A stretch of 64,000 bases of DNA from RH-AL1 sp965214415 (lineage in GTDB: Bacteria; Pseudomonadota; Alphaproteobacteria; Rhizobiales; Beijerinckiaceae), in the NCBI GenBank assembly GCA_965214415.1, contig CBDCBQ010000003.1, positions 2,914,001 through 2,978,000 of the forward strand, given 5' to 3'. This document shows, one piece after another, positions 9,949 to 18,793 of the stretch. The notes under the pieces were generated by a model, which saw only the letters and a list, made by a program, of their open reading frames with translations, searched no databases and had not been told where the DNA came from. The translations under genes were made by a program, and so were the position numbers. Each line of letters begins with the position of its first letter. The stretch's first letter is position 1.

Positions 9949-11346
9949 TCACATATGAATCGCGCGCTTCTCGACCGCCATCGCGGCTTCCTTCAAGGCC
10001 TCCGCCAGCGTGGGATGCGCGTGGCAGGTGCGGGCCATGTCCTCGGAGGAGCCGCCGAACTCCATCAGCATCGCGGCCTCGGCGATGAGATCGCCGGCGC
10101 CCGCTCCGATGATATGGACGCCGAGCACGCGGTCGGTTTCGGCATCGGCCAGCACCTTCACGAAGCCTTCCGTGTGGCGCATCGCGCGGGCACGGCCGTT
10201 CGCCGCGAAAGGGAACTTGCCGACCTTGTAGCCGATGTTCGCGGCTTGCAGCTCTTCCTCGGTGCGGCCGACGGCTGCAACCTCTGGCATCGTGTAGACG
10301 ACGCCGGGGATCACTCCGTAGTTCACGTGGCCGTGCTGGCCGGCGAGAAGCTCGGCGAGCGCGACGCCCTCGTCCTCGGCCTTGTGGGCGAGCATCGGCC
10401 CTCGCACCACGTCGCCGATCGCGTAGATGCCCGGCACGTTGGTTTGGAACCCCTCGTCGATCGTCACGCGGCCGCGATCGAGCGCCACGCCCGCCGCCTC
10501 GAGGCCCAAGCCCTCCGTCATCGGCCGCCGGCCGATCGCGACGAGGACGACGTCGGCCTCGAGCGTGCGTTTCGCTCCGCCCTCCCTGCTCTCCACAGAC
10601 ACCTTGGCGCCGGCCTTGGTCTTCTCGACGCCCGCGACCTTGGTGCCGAGGTTGAAGACGAGGCCCTGCTTCTCCAGCACGCGCTGGAATTGCTTGGCGA
10701 TCTCGAGGTCCATGCCGGGCAGAATGCGATCCAGGAACTCGACGACCTCGACCTCCGCGCCTAGCCGCTTCCAAACCGAGCCGAGTTCGAGCCCGATGAT
10801 GCCGCCGCCAACGATAATCATCGTCTTCGGCACGCTCTCCAGCTCGAGCGCGCCCTCGGACGAGACGATCACCTTCTCATCGATCGCGACGCCCGGCAAT
10901 TCCGCGACGACGGAGCCGGTCGCGATGCAGATCGCCTTGGTCTCGACGATCTGCTTGGCGCCATCGTCGGCCGTCACCTCGACCTTGCCGGGGCCCAGAA
11001 TGGTTCCGAGCCCGACGAACGTGTCGACCTTGTTCTTCTTGAAGAGGAAGGATACGCCGGCGACGTTGGCGCCGACGGTGTCGTCCTTGTGCTTCATCAT
11101 CGCCTTCAAATCGAGCTTCGGCTTGCCGACGGAGATGCCGAGCGCGGGGAAGTCGTGCGCGACCTCGTCGTAGCGCTCGGACGCATAGAGCAACGCCTTC
11201 GAGGGGATGCAGCCGATGTTGAGGCAGGTGCCGCCGAACGTCTGGCGCTTCTCGACGACGGCGACCTTCAGCCCGAGTTGCGCGGCGCGGATCGCGCACA
11301 CATAGCCCCCCGGGCCTGTGCCGATGACGATGAGATCGTAGGTCAT
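9949..11346 (-). CDS. lpdA: Dihydrolipoyl dehydrogenase (E3 of 2-oxoglutarate dehydrogenase)
   Basis: A 465-residue FAD flavoenzyme that re-oxidises the dihydrolipoyl group of the E2 subunit and passes electrons to NAD. The N-terminal GTGPGGYVCAIRAAQLG binds FAD; the redox disulfide is in GGTCLNIGCIPSKALL; the second Rossmann motif VGGGIIGLELGSVW binds NAD; the active-site His-Glu pair is in the C-terminal HAHPTLAEALKEA. It is the last gene of the minus-strand sucD-sucA-sucB-lpdA group, which assigns it to the 2-oxoglutarate complex, though it may serve other complexes. A 145-base palindromic repeat separates it from sucB. Confidence 0.96.
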   Translation of the reverse strand: MTYDLIVIGTGPGGYVCAIRAAQLGLKVAVVEKRQTFGGTCLNIGCIPSKALLYASERYDEVAHDFPALGISVGKPKLDLKAMMKHKDDTVGANVAGVSFLFKKNKVDTFVGLGTILGPGKVEVTADDGAKQIVETKAICIATGSVVAELPGVAIDEKVIVSSEGALELESVPKTMIIVGGGIIGLELGSVWKRLGAEVEVVEFLDRILPGMDLEIAKQFQRVLEKQGLVFNLGTKVAGVEKTKAGAKVSVESREGGAKRTLEADVVLVAIGRRPMTEGLGLEAAGVALDRGRVTIDEGFQTNVPGIYAIGDVVRGPMLAHKAEDEGVALAELLAGQHGHVNYGVIPGVVYTMPEVAAVGRTEEELQAANIGYKVGKFPFAANGRARAMRHTEGFVKVLADAETDRVLGVHIIGAGAGDLIAEAAMLMEFGGSSEDMARTCHAHPTLAEALKEAAMAVEKRAIHM

Positions 11347-11376
11347 GGAGTCTCGCTGCAGGATGCGGGGTCAATC

Positions 11377-11521
11377 TTTCTCCCGCCCGCGGGAGAAGGT
11401 GGCCCGACAAAGTCGGATGAGGGATCGTGCCGCTTTGGCGACGGTCGGTTCGTGAGGCGGAAAGATCCCTCATCCGACCCCCGCCTCGCGGCGCCACCTG
11501 CTCCCGCAGACGGGAGAAGGA
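11377..11521. repeat. REP-like palindromic intergenic repeat, copy 1
   Basis: About 145 bases between sucB and lpdA with nested inverted repeats. The outer arms are CTCCCGCCCGCGGGAGAAGG at the left and CTCCCGCAGACGGGAGAAGG at the right, each itself a small hairpin; inside are GTCGGATGAGGGATC and its complement GATCCCTCATCCGAC. A related copy lies at 26964-27108, which shows this is a repeat family rather than a simple terminator. It could fold in the mRNA between sucB and lpdA and alter their relative output. Confidence 0.85.
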
Positions 11522-11544
11522 AAAGGCGCGCCCTTCGCACTAAG

Positions 11545-12861
11545 CTAAAGATCCAGCACCAACCTTGTCGGATCTTCCAGCGCTTCCTTCACGCGCACCA
11601 GGAACGTCACGGCCTCCTTGCCGTCGACGATGCGGTGATCGTAGCTCAACGCGAGATACATCATCGGTCGGATCTCGACCTTGCCGGCGATGGCGATCGG
11701 CCGTTCCTGGATCTTGTGCATGCCCAGGATGCCGGACTGCGGCGCGTTGAGGATCGGCGTCGACATCAGCGAGCCGTAGATGCCGCCGTTGGTGATCGTG
11801 AAGGTGCCCCCCTGCATCTCCTCGATCTTCAACTGGCCGTCGCGGGCGCGCTTGCCATAGCCGGCGATCGTCTGCTCGACTTGCGCGATGTTGAGGTGAT
11901 CGCAGTCGCGCACCACCGGCACGACGAGCCCCTTGTCGGTGCCGACTGCGATCCCGAGGTGGTAGCAATTCTTGTAGATGAGATCCGTGCCGTCGATCTC
12001 GGCATTTACGGCGGGCACGTCGCGCAGCGCCTGCACGCAGGCCTTCACGAAGAAGCCCATGAAGCCCAGTTTGGCCCCGAACTTCTTTTCGAACGTCTCC
12101 TTGTACTTCGTGCGGAGCGCCATCACCGCCGACATGTCGACCTCGTTGAAGGTCGTCAGCATCGCCGCGGCGTTCTGCGCGTCCTTCAGGCGACGCGCGA
12201 TCGTCTGGCGCAGCTTCGTCATCTTGACGCGCTCTTCGCGATCCGCGTCGGACGGTAGCGAAGGCGCGCGGACTGGCGCCGGCGCGCGAGACAGTGCAGG
12301 CGTCTGGGCAGGCACGGCGGCGGGCGGCTGATACGCCAACACGTCGCCCTTCATCACCTGGCCGCGACGCCCCGAGCCATCGACGTCTCCGACGTCGATG
12401 CCGCGATCGGCGGCGATCTTGGTGGCGGCGGGTGCCGGCGGCATTGGCTTCGGCCCTTTGATCTCGGCCCCGCCATTGCCCCCTCCGGCGGCGGCGGCGC
12501 GCGAGGCGGCCGGCGCGGATTTCGCGCTGTCGGCCGGCGGCGTCGCGACTGCTTTGGTCTCTCCTTTTAGAGACTCGCCCTTCGCTGCTTTGGACGGCTT
12601 GGCGTCGCCGACGGCGCCCTCGCTGATCTGCCCAAGCAGGCCACCCGGCTCGACCGTCTCGCCGTCCTTGGCGACGATCTCGGCGAGCACGCCGGCGGCA
12701 GGCGCGTTGACCTCGAGGGTCACCTTGTCGGTCTCGAGCTCGCACAGCGGCTCGTCCGCCTTCACGGCATCGCCCGCCTTCTTGAACCAGCGCCCGATCG
12801 TCGCCTCGCTCACCGATTCGCCCAGCGTCGGAACGCGGATCTCAGTCGTCATGCTCGTCAT
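11545..12861 (-). CDS. sucB: 2-oxoglutarate dehydrogenase E2, dihydrolipoyllysine succinyltransferase
   Basis: A 438-residue core subunit of the 2-oxoglutarate dehydrogenase complex. It moves the succinyl group from lipoamide to CoA. An N-terminal lipoyl domain carries the modified lysine in LCELETDKVTLEVNAP (about residue 46); an Ala/Pro/Lys-rich linker follows (about 85-145); the E1/E3-binding helix pair reads IAADRGIDVGDVDGSGRRGQV; the C-terminal catalytic domain ends with SYDHRIVDGKEAV, which holds the catalytic histidine. One lipoyl domain is typical of bacterial SucB. It follows sucA by about 70 bases on the same strand. Confidence 0.96.
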   Translation of the reverse strand: MTSMTTEIRVPTLGESVSEATIGRWFKKAGDAVKADEPLCELETDKVTLEVNAPAAGVLAEIVAKDGETVEPGGLLGQISEGAVGDAKPSKAAKGESLKGETKAVATPPADSAKSAPAASRAAAAGGGNGGAEIKGPKPMPPAPAATKIAADRGIDVGDVDGSGRRGQVMKGDVLAYQPPAAVPAQTPALSRAPAPVRAPSLPSDADREERVKMTKLRQTIARRLKDAQNAAAMLTTFNEVDMSAVMALRTKYKETFEKKFGAKLGFMGFFVKACVQALRDVPAVNAEIDGTDLIYKNCYHLGIAVGTDKGLVVPVVRDCDHLNIAQVEQTIAGYGKRARDGQLKIEEMQGGTFTITNGGIYGSLMSTPILNAPQSGILGMHKIQERPIAIAGKVEIRPMMYLALSYDHRIVDGKEAVTFLVRVKEALEDPTRLVLDL

Positions 12862-12929
12862 CGCCGCGGCAAGCGGCCCTCCATAAGAGTCAGTCGCAAC
12901 TCGTGTCGCACACCTAGTGGAACGCCAAA

Positions 12930-15900
12930 CTAGTCAAAGGCTTCGTCCATGAACGCCTTCATCTGCGCCAGATGCTTGGACATCAAACCAGTGGCCGTCG
13001 CCGCCGCGGCCGGGCGACCGACGTAGCGCGGGCGGACCTGGCCGTTGCCGACCTGGCCCAGCACCCATTCGAGATAGGGGTCGATGAACGTCCAGGCGCC
13101 CATGTTCTTGGGCTCCTCCTGGCACCAGATGACTTCGGCCTTTGTGAAGCGCGACAGCTCGTTGACCAGCGCCTTCAGCGGCATCGGGTAGAGCTGCTCC
13201 ACGCGCAGCAGGTAGATGTCGTCCGCCGCGCGCCGCTCGCGGTCCTCGAAGAGGTCGTAATAGACCTTGCCGGTGCAGAGGATCACGCGGCGGATCTCGT
13301 CGTCGGGCCGCAGCTCGACCTTGTGTTCGCCGACCTTCTCGGCGCCGTCGCGCAACAGGCGGTGGAAGCTGGTGCCGGCCGCCATCGCATCGAGGCTCGA
13401 CACCGCGCGCTTGTGGCGCAGTAGCGACTTCGGCGTCATCAGGATCAACGGCTTGCGGATGTCGCGCTTCAGCTGGCGGCGCAGGATGTGGAAGTAGTTC
13501 GCCGGGGTGCTGCAGTTGGCCACCTGCATGTTGTCCTCGGCGCAGAGCTGCAGGTAGCGCTCGAGACGCGCGGAGGAATGCTCCGGCCCCTGCCCCTCGT
13601 AGCCGTGCGGCAGCAGGCACACCAACCCCGACATGCGCAGCCATTTGCGCTCGGAGGACGAGATGAATTGGTCGAAGACGACCTGCGCGCCGTTGGCGAA
13701 GTCACCGAACTGCGCTTCCCACAGCACCAGCGCGTCGGGCTCGGCCAAGGTGTAGCCGTACTCGAAGCCGAGCACCGCCTCTTCCGAAAGCATCGAGTTG
13801 ATGACCTCGAAGCGCGCCTGCTCGTCGCGGATGTGGTTGAGCGGCACGTAGCGGCTTTCGTTCTCCTGGTCGATCAGCACGGAATGGCGCTGCGAGAACG
13901 TGCCGCGCTCGGAATCCTGGCCCGACAGGCGGACCGGCTTGCCCTCGTCGACGAGGCTCGCGAAGGCCAAGGCCTCGCCCAACGCCCAGTCGATGTTCTG
14001 GCCGGTGTCGACGGCCTTGCGACGATTGTCGAGCAGACGCTGGATCGTCTTGTGCAGGTGGAAGCTCGCCGGAACCTGGGTCAGGCGATGGCCCAGCTCG
14101 ACCAGCCGCGCGCGCTCGACGCCGGTCTGGCCGCGGCGATCGTCCTCCTGGCCTGTCGCCGAGCGCAGGCCGGCCCAGCGGCCGTCGAGCCAGTCGGCGC
14201 GGTTCGGCTGATAGTGCTGGCCGGCCTCGAACTCCTCGTCGAGCTTGGCACGCCATGCGGCCTTGTCGGCATCGACGCGCTCCTGCGTGATCACACCCTC
14301 GGCGACCAGCTTCTCGGCATAAATCTCGAGCACGCCGCGATGGCCGCGGATCTTCTTGTACATGAGCGGCTGCGTGAACGCCGGCTCGTCGCCCTCGTTG
14401 TGGCCGAAGCGCCGGTAGCAGAACATGTCGATGACGACAGGCTTGTGGAATTTCTGGCGGAACTCGACCGCGACCTTGGCCGCGTAGACGACGGCCTCGG
14501 GATCGTCGCCGTTCACGTGAATGATCGGCGCCTCGATCATCTTCGCCGTATCCGACGGATAGGGCGATGAGCGCGAGTAGCGCGGGTAGGTCGTGAAGCC
14601 GATCTGGTTGTTGATGATGAAGTGGATCGAGCCGCCGGTGCGGTGGCCCTTCAGGCCCGAGAGACCGAAGCACTCGGCGATGACGCCCTGCCCCGCGAAC
14701 GCGGCGTCGCCGTGCAGCAGCAACGGCAGCACCTTGGCGCGCTCGACGACGTCGTCCTTCTGATCTTGCTTCGCGCGCACCTTGCCGAGCACGATCGGGT
14801 CGACGATCTCGAGATGCGAGGGATTTGCCGAGAGCGACAGATGCACCGTCTTGTCATCGAACGTGCGGTCCGACGAGAAGCCGAGGTGATACTTGACATC
14901 TCCCGAGCCTTCCGTCTCGGCTGGCGTCGCCGAGCCGCCCTTGAACTCGTGGAAGACGGCGCGATGCGGCTTGTGCATGACCTGCGTCAGCACGTTGAGC
15001 CGGCCGCGATGGGCCATGCCGAGCTCGATGTCCTCGATCCCGAGCGCGCCGCCGCGCTTGATGATCTGCTCCAGCGCCGGCACCATGCTCTCGCCACCGT
15101 CGAGGCCGAAGCGTTTGGTGCCGGTGTAGCGGACGTCGAGGAATTTCTCGTAGCCCTCGGCCTCGATCAGCTTGTTCAGGATCGCGCGCTTGCCTTCGGG
15201 CGTGAAGGTGATCGCCTTGTCCGGCCCCTCGATACGGGCTTGCATCCAGGCCTTTTCGGCCGGATCCGACATGTGGACGAATTCATAGCCGATGGTGCCG
15301 CAATAGGTGCGGCGCAGGATCGGCATCATCTCGTTGATCGAGGCCCAATCGAGCCCGAGCACGCCATCGATGAAGATCGGCCGGTCGAAGTCGGCGTCGG
15401 AAAACCCGTAGCTCGAGGGATGGAGCTCCTCGAAGTCCTTCGGCGGCGCCAATCCGAGCGGATCGAGCTTGGCATGCAGATGGCCGCGGGTGCGGTAGGC
15501 GCGGATCATCATCAGCGCACGCACCGAATCGCGGGTCGCCCGGCTCACGGCCTCGGGCGACGGCACCTCCGTGGCCCTCGCGTCTTTCGTGGTCTCCTCG
15601 GCGACCTTGAGCGCGATCGCCTTGACGGCCGGCCAGTCACCATCAAGCGCGGACACCAACTCGCCGTTGGCGGCGATCGGCCAGTGCGACGCCTTCCAGG
15701 ACGGACCCTGTGCGGTCTGCTCGACGGCCTGGCCCTCGTCGTTGAGATCGGCGAAGAACGCCTGCCATTGCGGGTCTACCGAGGACGGATCCTCGCGATA
15801 GCGCTCCTGCAGCTGCTCCATGTAGGCGGCATTGCCGCCATAGAGGAACGAGGTGGTGGAGAACCGCTCGTTGCGCGGGGCAGGTGCCGGGTCCGAGCCG

Positions 15901-15950
15901 CCGCCGCTCCCGGTGCCGCCCCCGGTGCCATTGCCATCTTGGCGTGCCAT
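12930..15950 (-). CDS. sucA: 2-oxoglutarate dehydrogenase E1 component
   Basis: A 1006-residue thiamine diphosphate enzyme that decarboxylates 2-oxoglutarate and starts succinyl transfer to E2. Landmarks in order: the N-terminal FLYGGNAAYMEQLQERY segment that docks on E2/E3; GMAHRGRLNVL; LLHGDAAFAGQG; the ThDP-binding NNQIGFTT; and C-terminal GLVCLLPHGYEGQGPEHSSARLERYLQL. The start at 15950 (MARQDGNG) is chosen because GGAGG stands eight bases upstream and homologues begin MARQ; the frame is open nine codons further. A Gly/Ser/Pro-rich stretch follows the start. The rest of the complex lies downstream. Confidence 0.96.
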   Translation of the reverse strand: MARQDGNGTGGGTGSGGGSDPAPAPRNERFSTTSFLYGGNAAYMEQLQERYREDPSSVDPQWQAFFADLNDEGQAVEQTAQGPSWKASHWPIAANGELVSALDGDWPAVKAIALKVAEETTKDARATEVPSPEAVSRATRDSVRALMMIRAYRTRGHLHAKLDPLGLAPPKDFEELHPSSYGFSDADFDRPIFIDGVLGLDWASINEMMPILRRTYCGTIGYEFVHMSDPAEKAWMQARIEGPDKAITFTPEGKRAILNKLIEAEGYEKFLDVRYTGTKRFGLDGGESMVPALEQIIKRGGALGIEDIELGMAHRGRLNVLTQVMHKPHRAVFHEFKGGSATPAETEGSGDVKYHLGFSSDRTFDDKTVHLSLSANPSHLEIVDPIVLGKVRAKQDQKDDVVERAKVLPLLLHGDAAFAGQGVIAECFGLSGLKGHRTGGSIHFIINNQIGFTTYPRYSRSSPYPSDTAKMIEAPIIHVNGDDPEAVVYAAKVAVEFRQKFHKPVVIDMFCYRRFGHNEGDEPAFTQPLMYKKIRGHRGVLEIYAEKLVAEGVITQERVDADKAAWRAKLDEEFEAGQHYQPNRADWLDGRWAGLRSATGQEDDRRGQTGVERARLVELGHRLTQVPASFHLHKTIQRLLDNRRKAVDTGQNIDWALGEALAFASLVDEGKPVRLSGQDSERGTFSQRHSVLIDQENESRYVPLNHIRDEQARFEVINSMLSEEAVLGFEYGYTLAEPDALVLWEAQFGDFANGAQVVFDQFISSSERKWLRMSGLVCLLPHGYEGQGPEHSSARLERYLQLCAEDNMQVANCSTPANYFHILRRQLKRDIRKPLILMTPKSLLRHKRAVSSLDAMAAGTSFHRLLRDGAEKVGEHKVELRPDDEIRRVILCTGKVYYDLFEDRERRAADDIYLLRVEQLYPMPLKALVNELSRFTKAEVIWCQEEPKNMGAWTFIDPYLEWVLGQVGNGQVRPRYVGRPAAAATATGLMSKHLAQMKAFMDEAFD

Positions 15951-16092
15951 CTCGATCAACCTCCAGCCCCCCGTCACGTGGTCGCGGCGCCGGGCTCCTC
16001 AGTTCGAATGCCTCTTGGGGAGGCATGGTTTTGCCGCTGCAAAGGCGGCGAAAGCGCGTCCGGAGGGACGCTTAATTCGTCGGGGGCGCCGG

Positions 16093-16257
16093 CTACGCGG
16101 CCTGATTTTCACGGGTGACGATCAGAGCCCAGATCGTCGCCGGGATCCAGCCGATGATCGTGATGTGTAGCAGCACGCAGAGGATGCCCTGGAAGATCTT
16201 GCCCTGGAGAAACATGGCCAGCCACGGCGCGATGAAGCAGATGATGATCATGACCAT
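16093..16257 (-). CDS. Pmp3/YqaE family small membrane protein
   Basis: A 54-residue protein with two membrane helices: roughly residues 2-17 (ICFIAPWLAMFLQG) and 24-47 (GILCVLLHITIIGWIPATIWAL). The P-W-L-A.F..G pattern, the length and the closing ATIWAL are typical of the Pmp3/YqaE proteolipids, which in yeast and plants affect membrane potential and salt tolerance. The start at 16257 has GGGAAG at good spacing; a second ATG lies two codons later. It sits between sucD and sucA on their strand, so it is probably transcribed with them, an unusual place for this gene. Confidence 0.85.
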   Translation of the reverse strand: MVMIIICFIAPWLAMFLQGKIFQGILCVLLHITIIGWIPATIWALIVTRENQAA

Positions 16258-16275
16258 GACGTAGACTTCCCGGGC

Positions 16276-17160
16276 TTAGCCCTTCAGAACCTCGACCAAC
16301 GTTTTACCAAGCCGAGCCGGCGACGGCGAGACCGTGATGCCTGCCGCTTCCATCGCGGCGATCTTGTCCTCGGCGCCGCCCTTGCCACCCGAGATGATCG
16401 CGCCGGCATGACCCATGCGGCGCCCCGGAGGCGCCGTGCGACCGGCGATGAAGCCGACCGTCGGCTTTTTACGCCCGCGCTTGGCCTCGTCGGCCAGGAA
16501 CTGCGCCGCGTCCTCTTCGGCCGCGCCGCCGATCTCGCCAATCATCACGATCGACATCGTAGCCGGATCGGCAAGAAACAACTCGAGCACGTCGATGAAC
16601 TCGGTGCCCTTGACCGGGTCACCGCCGATGCCGACCGCGGTCGTCTGGCCGAGACCCTCCCGGGTCGTTTGAAAGACGGCCTCGTATGTAAGCGTTCCCG
16701 AACGAGATACGATACCGACCGATCCCTGCGAGAAGATATTGCCTGGCATGATGCCGATCTTGCATTCGCCGGCCGTCATCACGCCGGGGCAGTTCGGCCC
16801 GATCAGCCGCGACTTCGAGCCCGACAGCGCGCGCTTCACCTTGACCATGTCGGCCACCGGAATGCCCTCGGTGATGCAGACGATCAGCGGGACCTCGGCG
16901 TCGATCGCCTCGCAGATCGCGTCCGCGGCGCCCGGCGGCGGCACATAGACCACGCTCGCGTCGGCGTCCGTTTCCCCGCGCGCCTGCGCGACCGTGTCGA
17001 AAACGGGCAGGCCGAGATGAAAGCCGCCGCCTTTGCCGGGCGAGACGCCGCCGACCATCTGCGTGCCGTACGCGATCGCCTGCTCGGAGTGGAAGGTGCC
17101 ATTCTTGCCCGTGAAGCCCTGGCAGATGACCTTGGTGTGCTTGTCGATGAGAATGGACAC
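16276..17160 (-). CDS. sucD: Succinate-CoA ligase, ADP-forming, alpha subunit
   Basis: A 294-residue subunit of succinyl-CoA synthetase, which makes succinate and a nucleoside triphosphate from succinyl-CoA. The N-terminal KVICQGFTGKNGTFHSEQAI binds CoA; VSRSGTLTYEAV is the nucleotide/CoA loop; the phospho-accepting histidine is in GRRMGHAGAIISGGKG. Full length for the family. The beta subunit gene sucC, normally directly upstream, is absent: only 160 bases separate this start from the DUF3253 gene. It is the first gene of the minus-strand TCA block. Confidence 0.95.
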   Translation of the reverse strand: MSILIDKHTKVICQGFTGKNGTFHSEQAIAYGTQMVGGVSPGKGGGFHLGLPVFDTVAQARGETDADASVVYVPPPGAADAICEAIDAEVPLIVCITEGIPVADMVKVKRALSGSKSRLIGPNCPGVMTAGECKIGIMPGNIFSQGSVGIVSRSGTLTYEAVFQTTREGLGQTTAVGIGGDPVKGTEFIDVLELFLADPATMSIVMIGEIGGAAEEDAAQFLADEAKRGRKKPTVGFIAGRTAPPGRRMGHAGAIISGGKGGAEDKIAAMEAAGITVSPSPARLGKTLVEVLKG

Positions 17161-17319
17161 ACGGTGCTTTCCAGGATCGTCGCCTGACGGCGGAATGCGA
17201 AGGTCGAGCCAGCCAATAGGACGGTCGCGCGCCGATATAAAGATTTTTTAGCTGGGGCAAAAGAAAAGTGAGCAATCAGGCGGTGTTGCCGCGCGCGGAC
17301 CGAGGAATGGCCGCCTGTG

Positions 17320-17613
17320 CTACCGGGGTCGGCCTCGTTCTTGGGGCTCTCGCGGTGTCCCAAGGCGGTATATGCCCTTGAAATCGTTGGGATCGGCGAC
17401 CGGGCGCCCCTTGCGCAGGATCGCGATCCGTCCATGCTTGGTCAGGCGCACCGCCATGCGCCGCACCGGCTGCATCAGCGGTCTCCAGTCGTCGGGGGAC
17501 GCACCGCCGAGTGCGCGCGCGATCTCGGATGGGCAGACGGATTTTTCGGGGCCACGCTCCGTCACAAGACGCAGGATCGTCGCCTCGATCTCGCTGTCGC
17601 CCAAGCTCGTCAT
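17320..17613 (-). CDS. DUF3253 domain protein
   Basis: A 97-residue protein whose SEIEATILRLVTERGP..SVCPSEIARALGG....WRPLMQPVRRMAVRLTKHGRIAILRKGRPV matches the DUF3253 pattern: a small winged-helix-like domain with conserved CPSE and KGRPV. Function is unknown, though the fold suggests nucleic-acid binding. The start at 17613 (MTSLGDSE) fits the family; the open frame back to 17739 does not. It precedes sucD in the same direction and occupies the position where sucC would be expected. Confidence 0.8.
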   Translation of the reverse strand: MTSLGDSEIEATILRLVTERGPEKSVCPSEIARALGGASPDDWRPLMQPVRRMAVRLTKHGRIAILRKGRPVADPNDFKGIYRLGTPREPQERGRPR

Positions 17614-17688
17614 TTCATCGTCCGGCCGTTCGGCGAATTGACCCACGTAAAGGGCTGACGTCTCCTCCAACCAGACAGGGAGGACGTG

Positions 17689-17907
17689 ATGGCGACCTAT
17701 CGACTGCGGGCGGCGCCGTTGCAGGAGGACGGCTCGCACGGCATGCCGCGGATCGACGACGGCATCAACGCCGCGAGCCTCGAGGATGCGGTCACCGAGG
17801 TCAAGGAAACCTATACGCTCGACCGGCTGATGGACGGCTCGGTGATGGTCTGGCTTACCGACCCCAAGGGCGAGACGGCCTGGCGCGTGCGGCTCGAGGA
17901 GGGCTGA
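17689..17907 (+). CDS. Small hypothetical protein
   Basis: A 72-residue acidic protein, no signal peptide or membrane helix. CAGGGAGGA lies six bases before ATG 17689, a strong ribosome binding site, and the next gene starts five bases after its stop, so the pair form a small operon divergent from the DUF3253 gene. The sequence (RIDDGINAASLEDAVTEVKETYTLDRLMDGSVMVWLTD) has a plausible alpha/beta pattern. I do not recognise a family. Confidence 0.65.
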   Translation: MATYRLRAAPLQEDGSHGMPRIDDGINAASLEDAVTEVKETYTLDRLMDGSVMVWLTDPKGETAWRVRLEEG

Positions 17908-17911
17908 GCGC

Positions 17912-18319
17912 GTGGCGGTGGTCCCGCTCTCGGCCGAGCAGCGGGACGCGCTCGACTCCGGCCTCGCCCTGGCCGCGGCGCTCGCGGGTGGGGCACGGCC
18001 GCTGAACGCGGCGCAGGTGCAAGATCTCTACGACGGTATGCGCGGCAAGGACGGCATAGAGGCGGCCCGCGGCGTGATCGGCCTCGCCTTCGGCGAGCTG
18101 ATCCTGACGCATGGCCCGTTCGAATGGGTCCGCGTCAGCGACGAGCTCGGCTCCGAGACATCAATCGCCGTCAAGGGCTACGACCTCCACTGCTATCCGA
18201 TCAGCATGATCGAGCGGCGGCTCGAGGCGGACGAGGGCGTCGAGATCGAGATGCTGGCGCGCCAGACCGCCTCCGAATTGAAGAAGCTCGTGGAAACAGG
18301 CAGCGCCGCCACGCGCTGA
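17912..18319 (+). CDS. DUF3806-like protein
   Basis: A 135-residue cytoplasmic protein starting at GTG 17912. The region GLAFGELILTHGPFEWVRVSDELGSETSIAVKG has the pattern of DUF3806 domains, which are of unknown function. It follows the 72-residue protein by five bases and converges with dut by four bases. No regulatory signal stands out. Confidence 0.65.
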   Translation: MAVVPLSAEQRDALDSGLALAAALAGGARPLNAAQVQDLYDGMRGKDGIEAARGVIGLAFGELILTHGPFEWVRVSDELGSETSIAVKGYDLHCYPISMIERRLEADEGVEIEMLARQTASELKKLVETGSAATR

Positions 18320-18322
18320 GAC

Positions 18323-18793
18323 TCACGGTTTCGCGACGAGACCCGTCGAGCCGAAGCGGCCGGCGGCTCGGTCGGTGACCTCGAGGTCGGACGCGAGATC
18401 GAACTTTACCTGGACGATGGGGGCGACGACCATCTGCGCGATACGCATGCCGCGCTCGATCATGAACGGCTCGCGGCCGAGGTTGACGAGCAGCACCTGC
18501 AATTCGCCGCGATAGTCGGCATCGATCGTGCCCGGCGCGTTGAGCACCGTGACGCCGTGCTTGAACGCCAGCCCCGAACGCGGCCGGACCTGCGCCTCGA
18601 AGCCCGGCGGCAGCGCGATGGCAAGACCCGTGGGCACGAGCACGCGGGCGCCGGGCGCGAGGATGAGCGGCGAGCCTGCGGGCACAGCGGCTGCGAGGTC
18701 GCAGCCGGCGGCGAGCGCGGTGGCGTAGTGCGGCAAGGCGAGGCCAGCGCCGTGCGGCAAAATCTTGATGGGAACCGCGATCTCGTCCCTCAC
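18323..18793 (-). CDS. dut: dUTP diphosphatase
   Basis: A 156-residue trimeric dUTPase that converts dUTP to dUMP and keeps uracil out of DNA. All five family motifs can be followed: AGCDLAA (motif 1), RPRSGLAFKHGV (2), GTIDADYRGELQVLLVN (3, with catalytic aspartate), ERGMRIAQMVVAP (4) and the C-terminal GRFGSTG (5). It overlaps coaBC by four bases at its start (ATGA), so the two are translationally coupled; this coaBC-dut order is common in proteobacteria. Confidence 0.95.
   Translation of the reverse strand: MRDEIAVPIKILPHGAGLALPHYATALAAGCDLAAAVPAGSPLILAPGARVLVPTGLAIALPPGFEAQVRPRSGLAFKHGVTVLNAPGTIDADYRGELQVLLVNLGREPFMIERGMRIAQMVVAPIVQVKFDLASDLEVTDRAAGRFGSTGLVAKP

Noticed and set aside
9769..10764. 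331-codon forward frame over lpdA
   Set aside because: Shadow of lpdA on the opposite strand.
14622..16118. 498-codon forward frame over sucA
   Set aside because: Shadow of sucA; Arg/His/Asp-rich without motifs.
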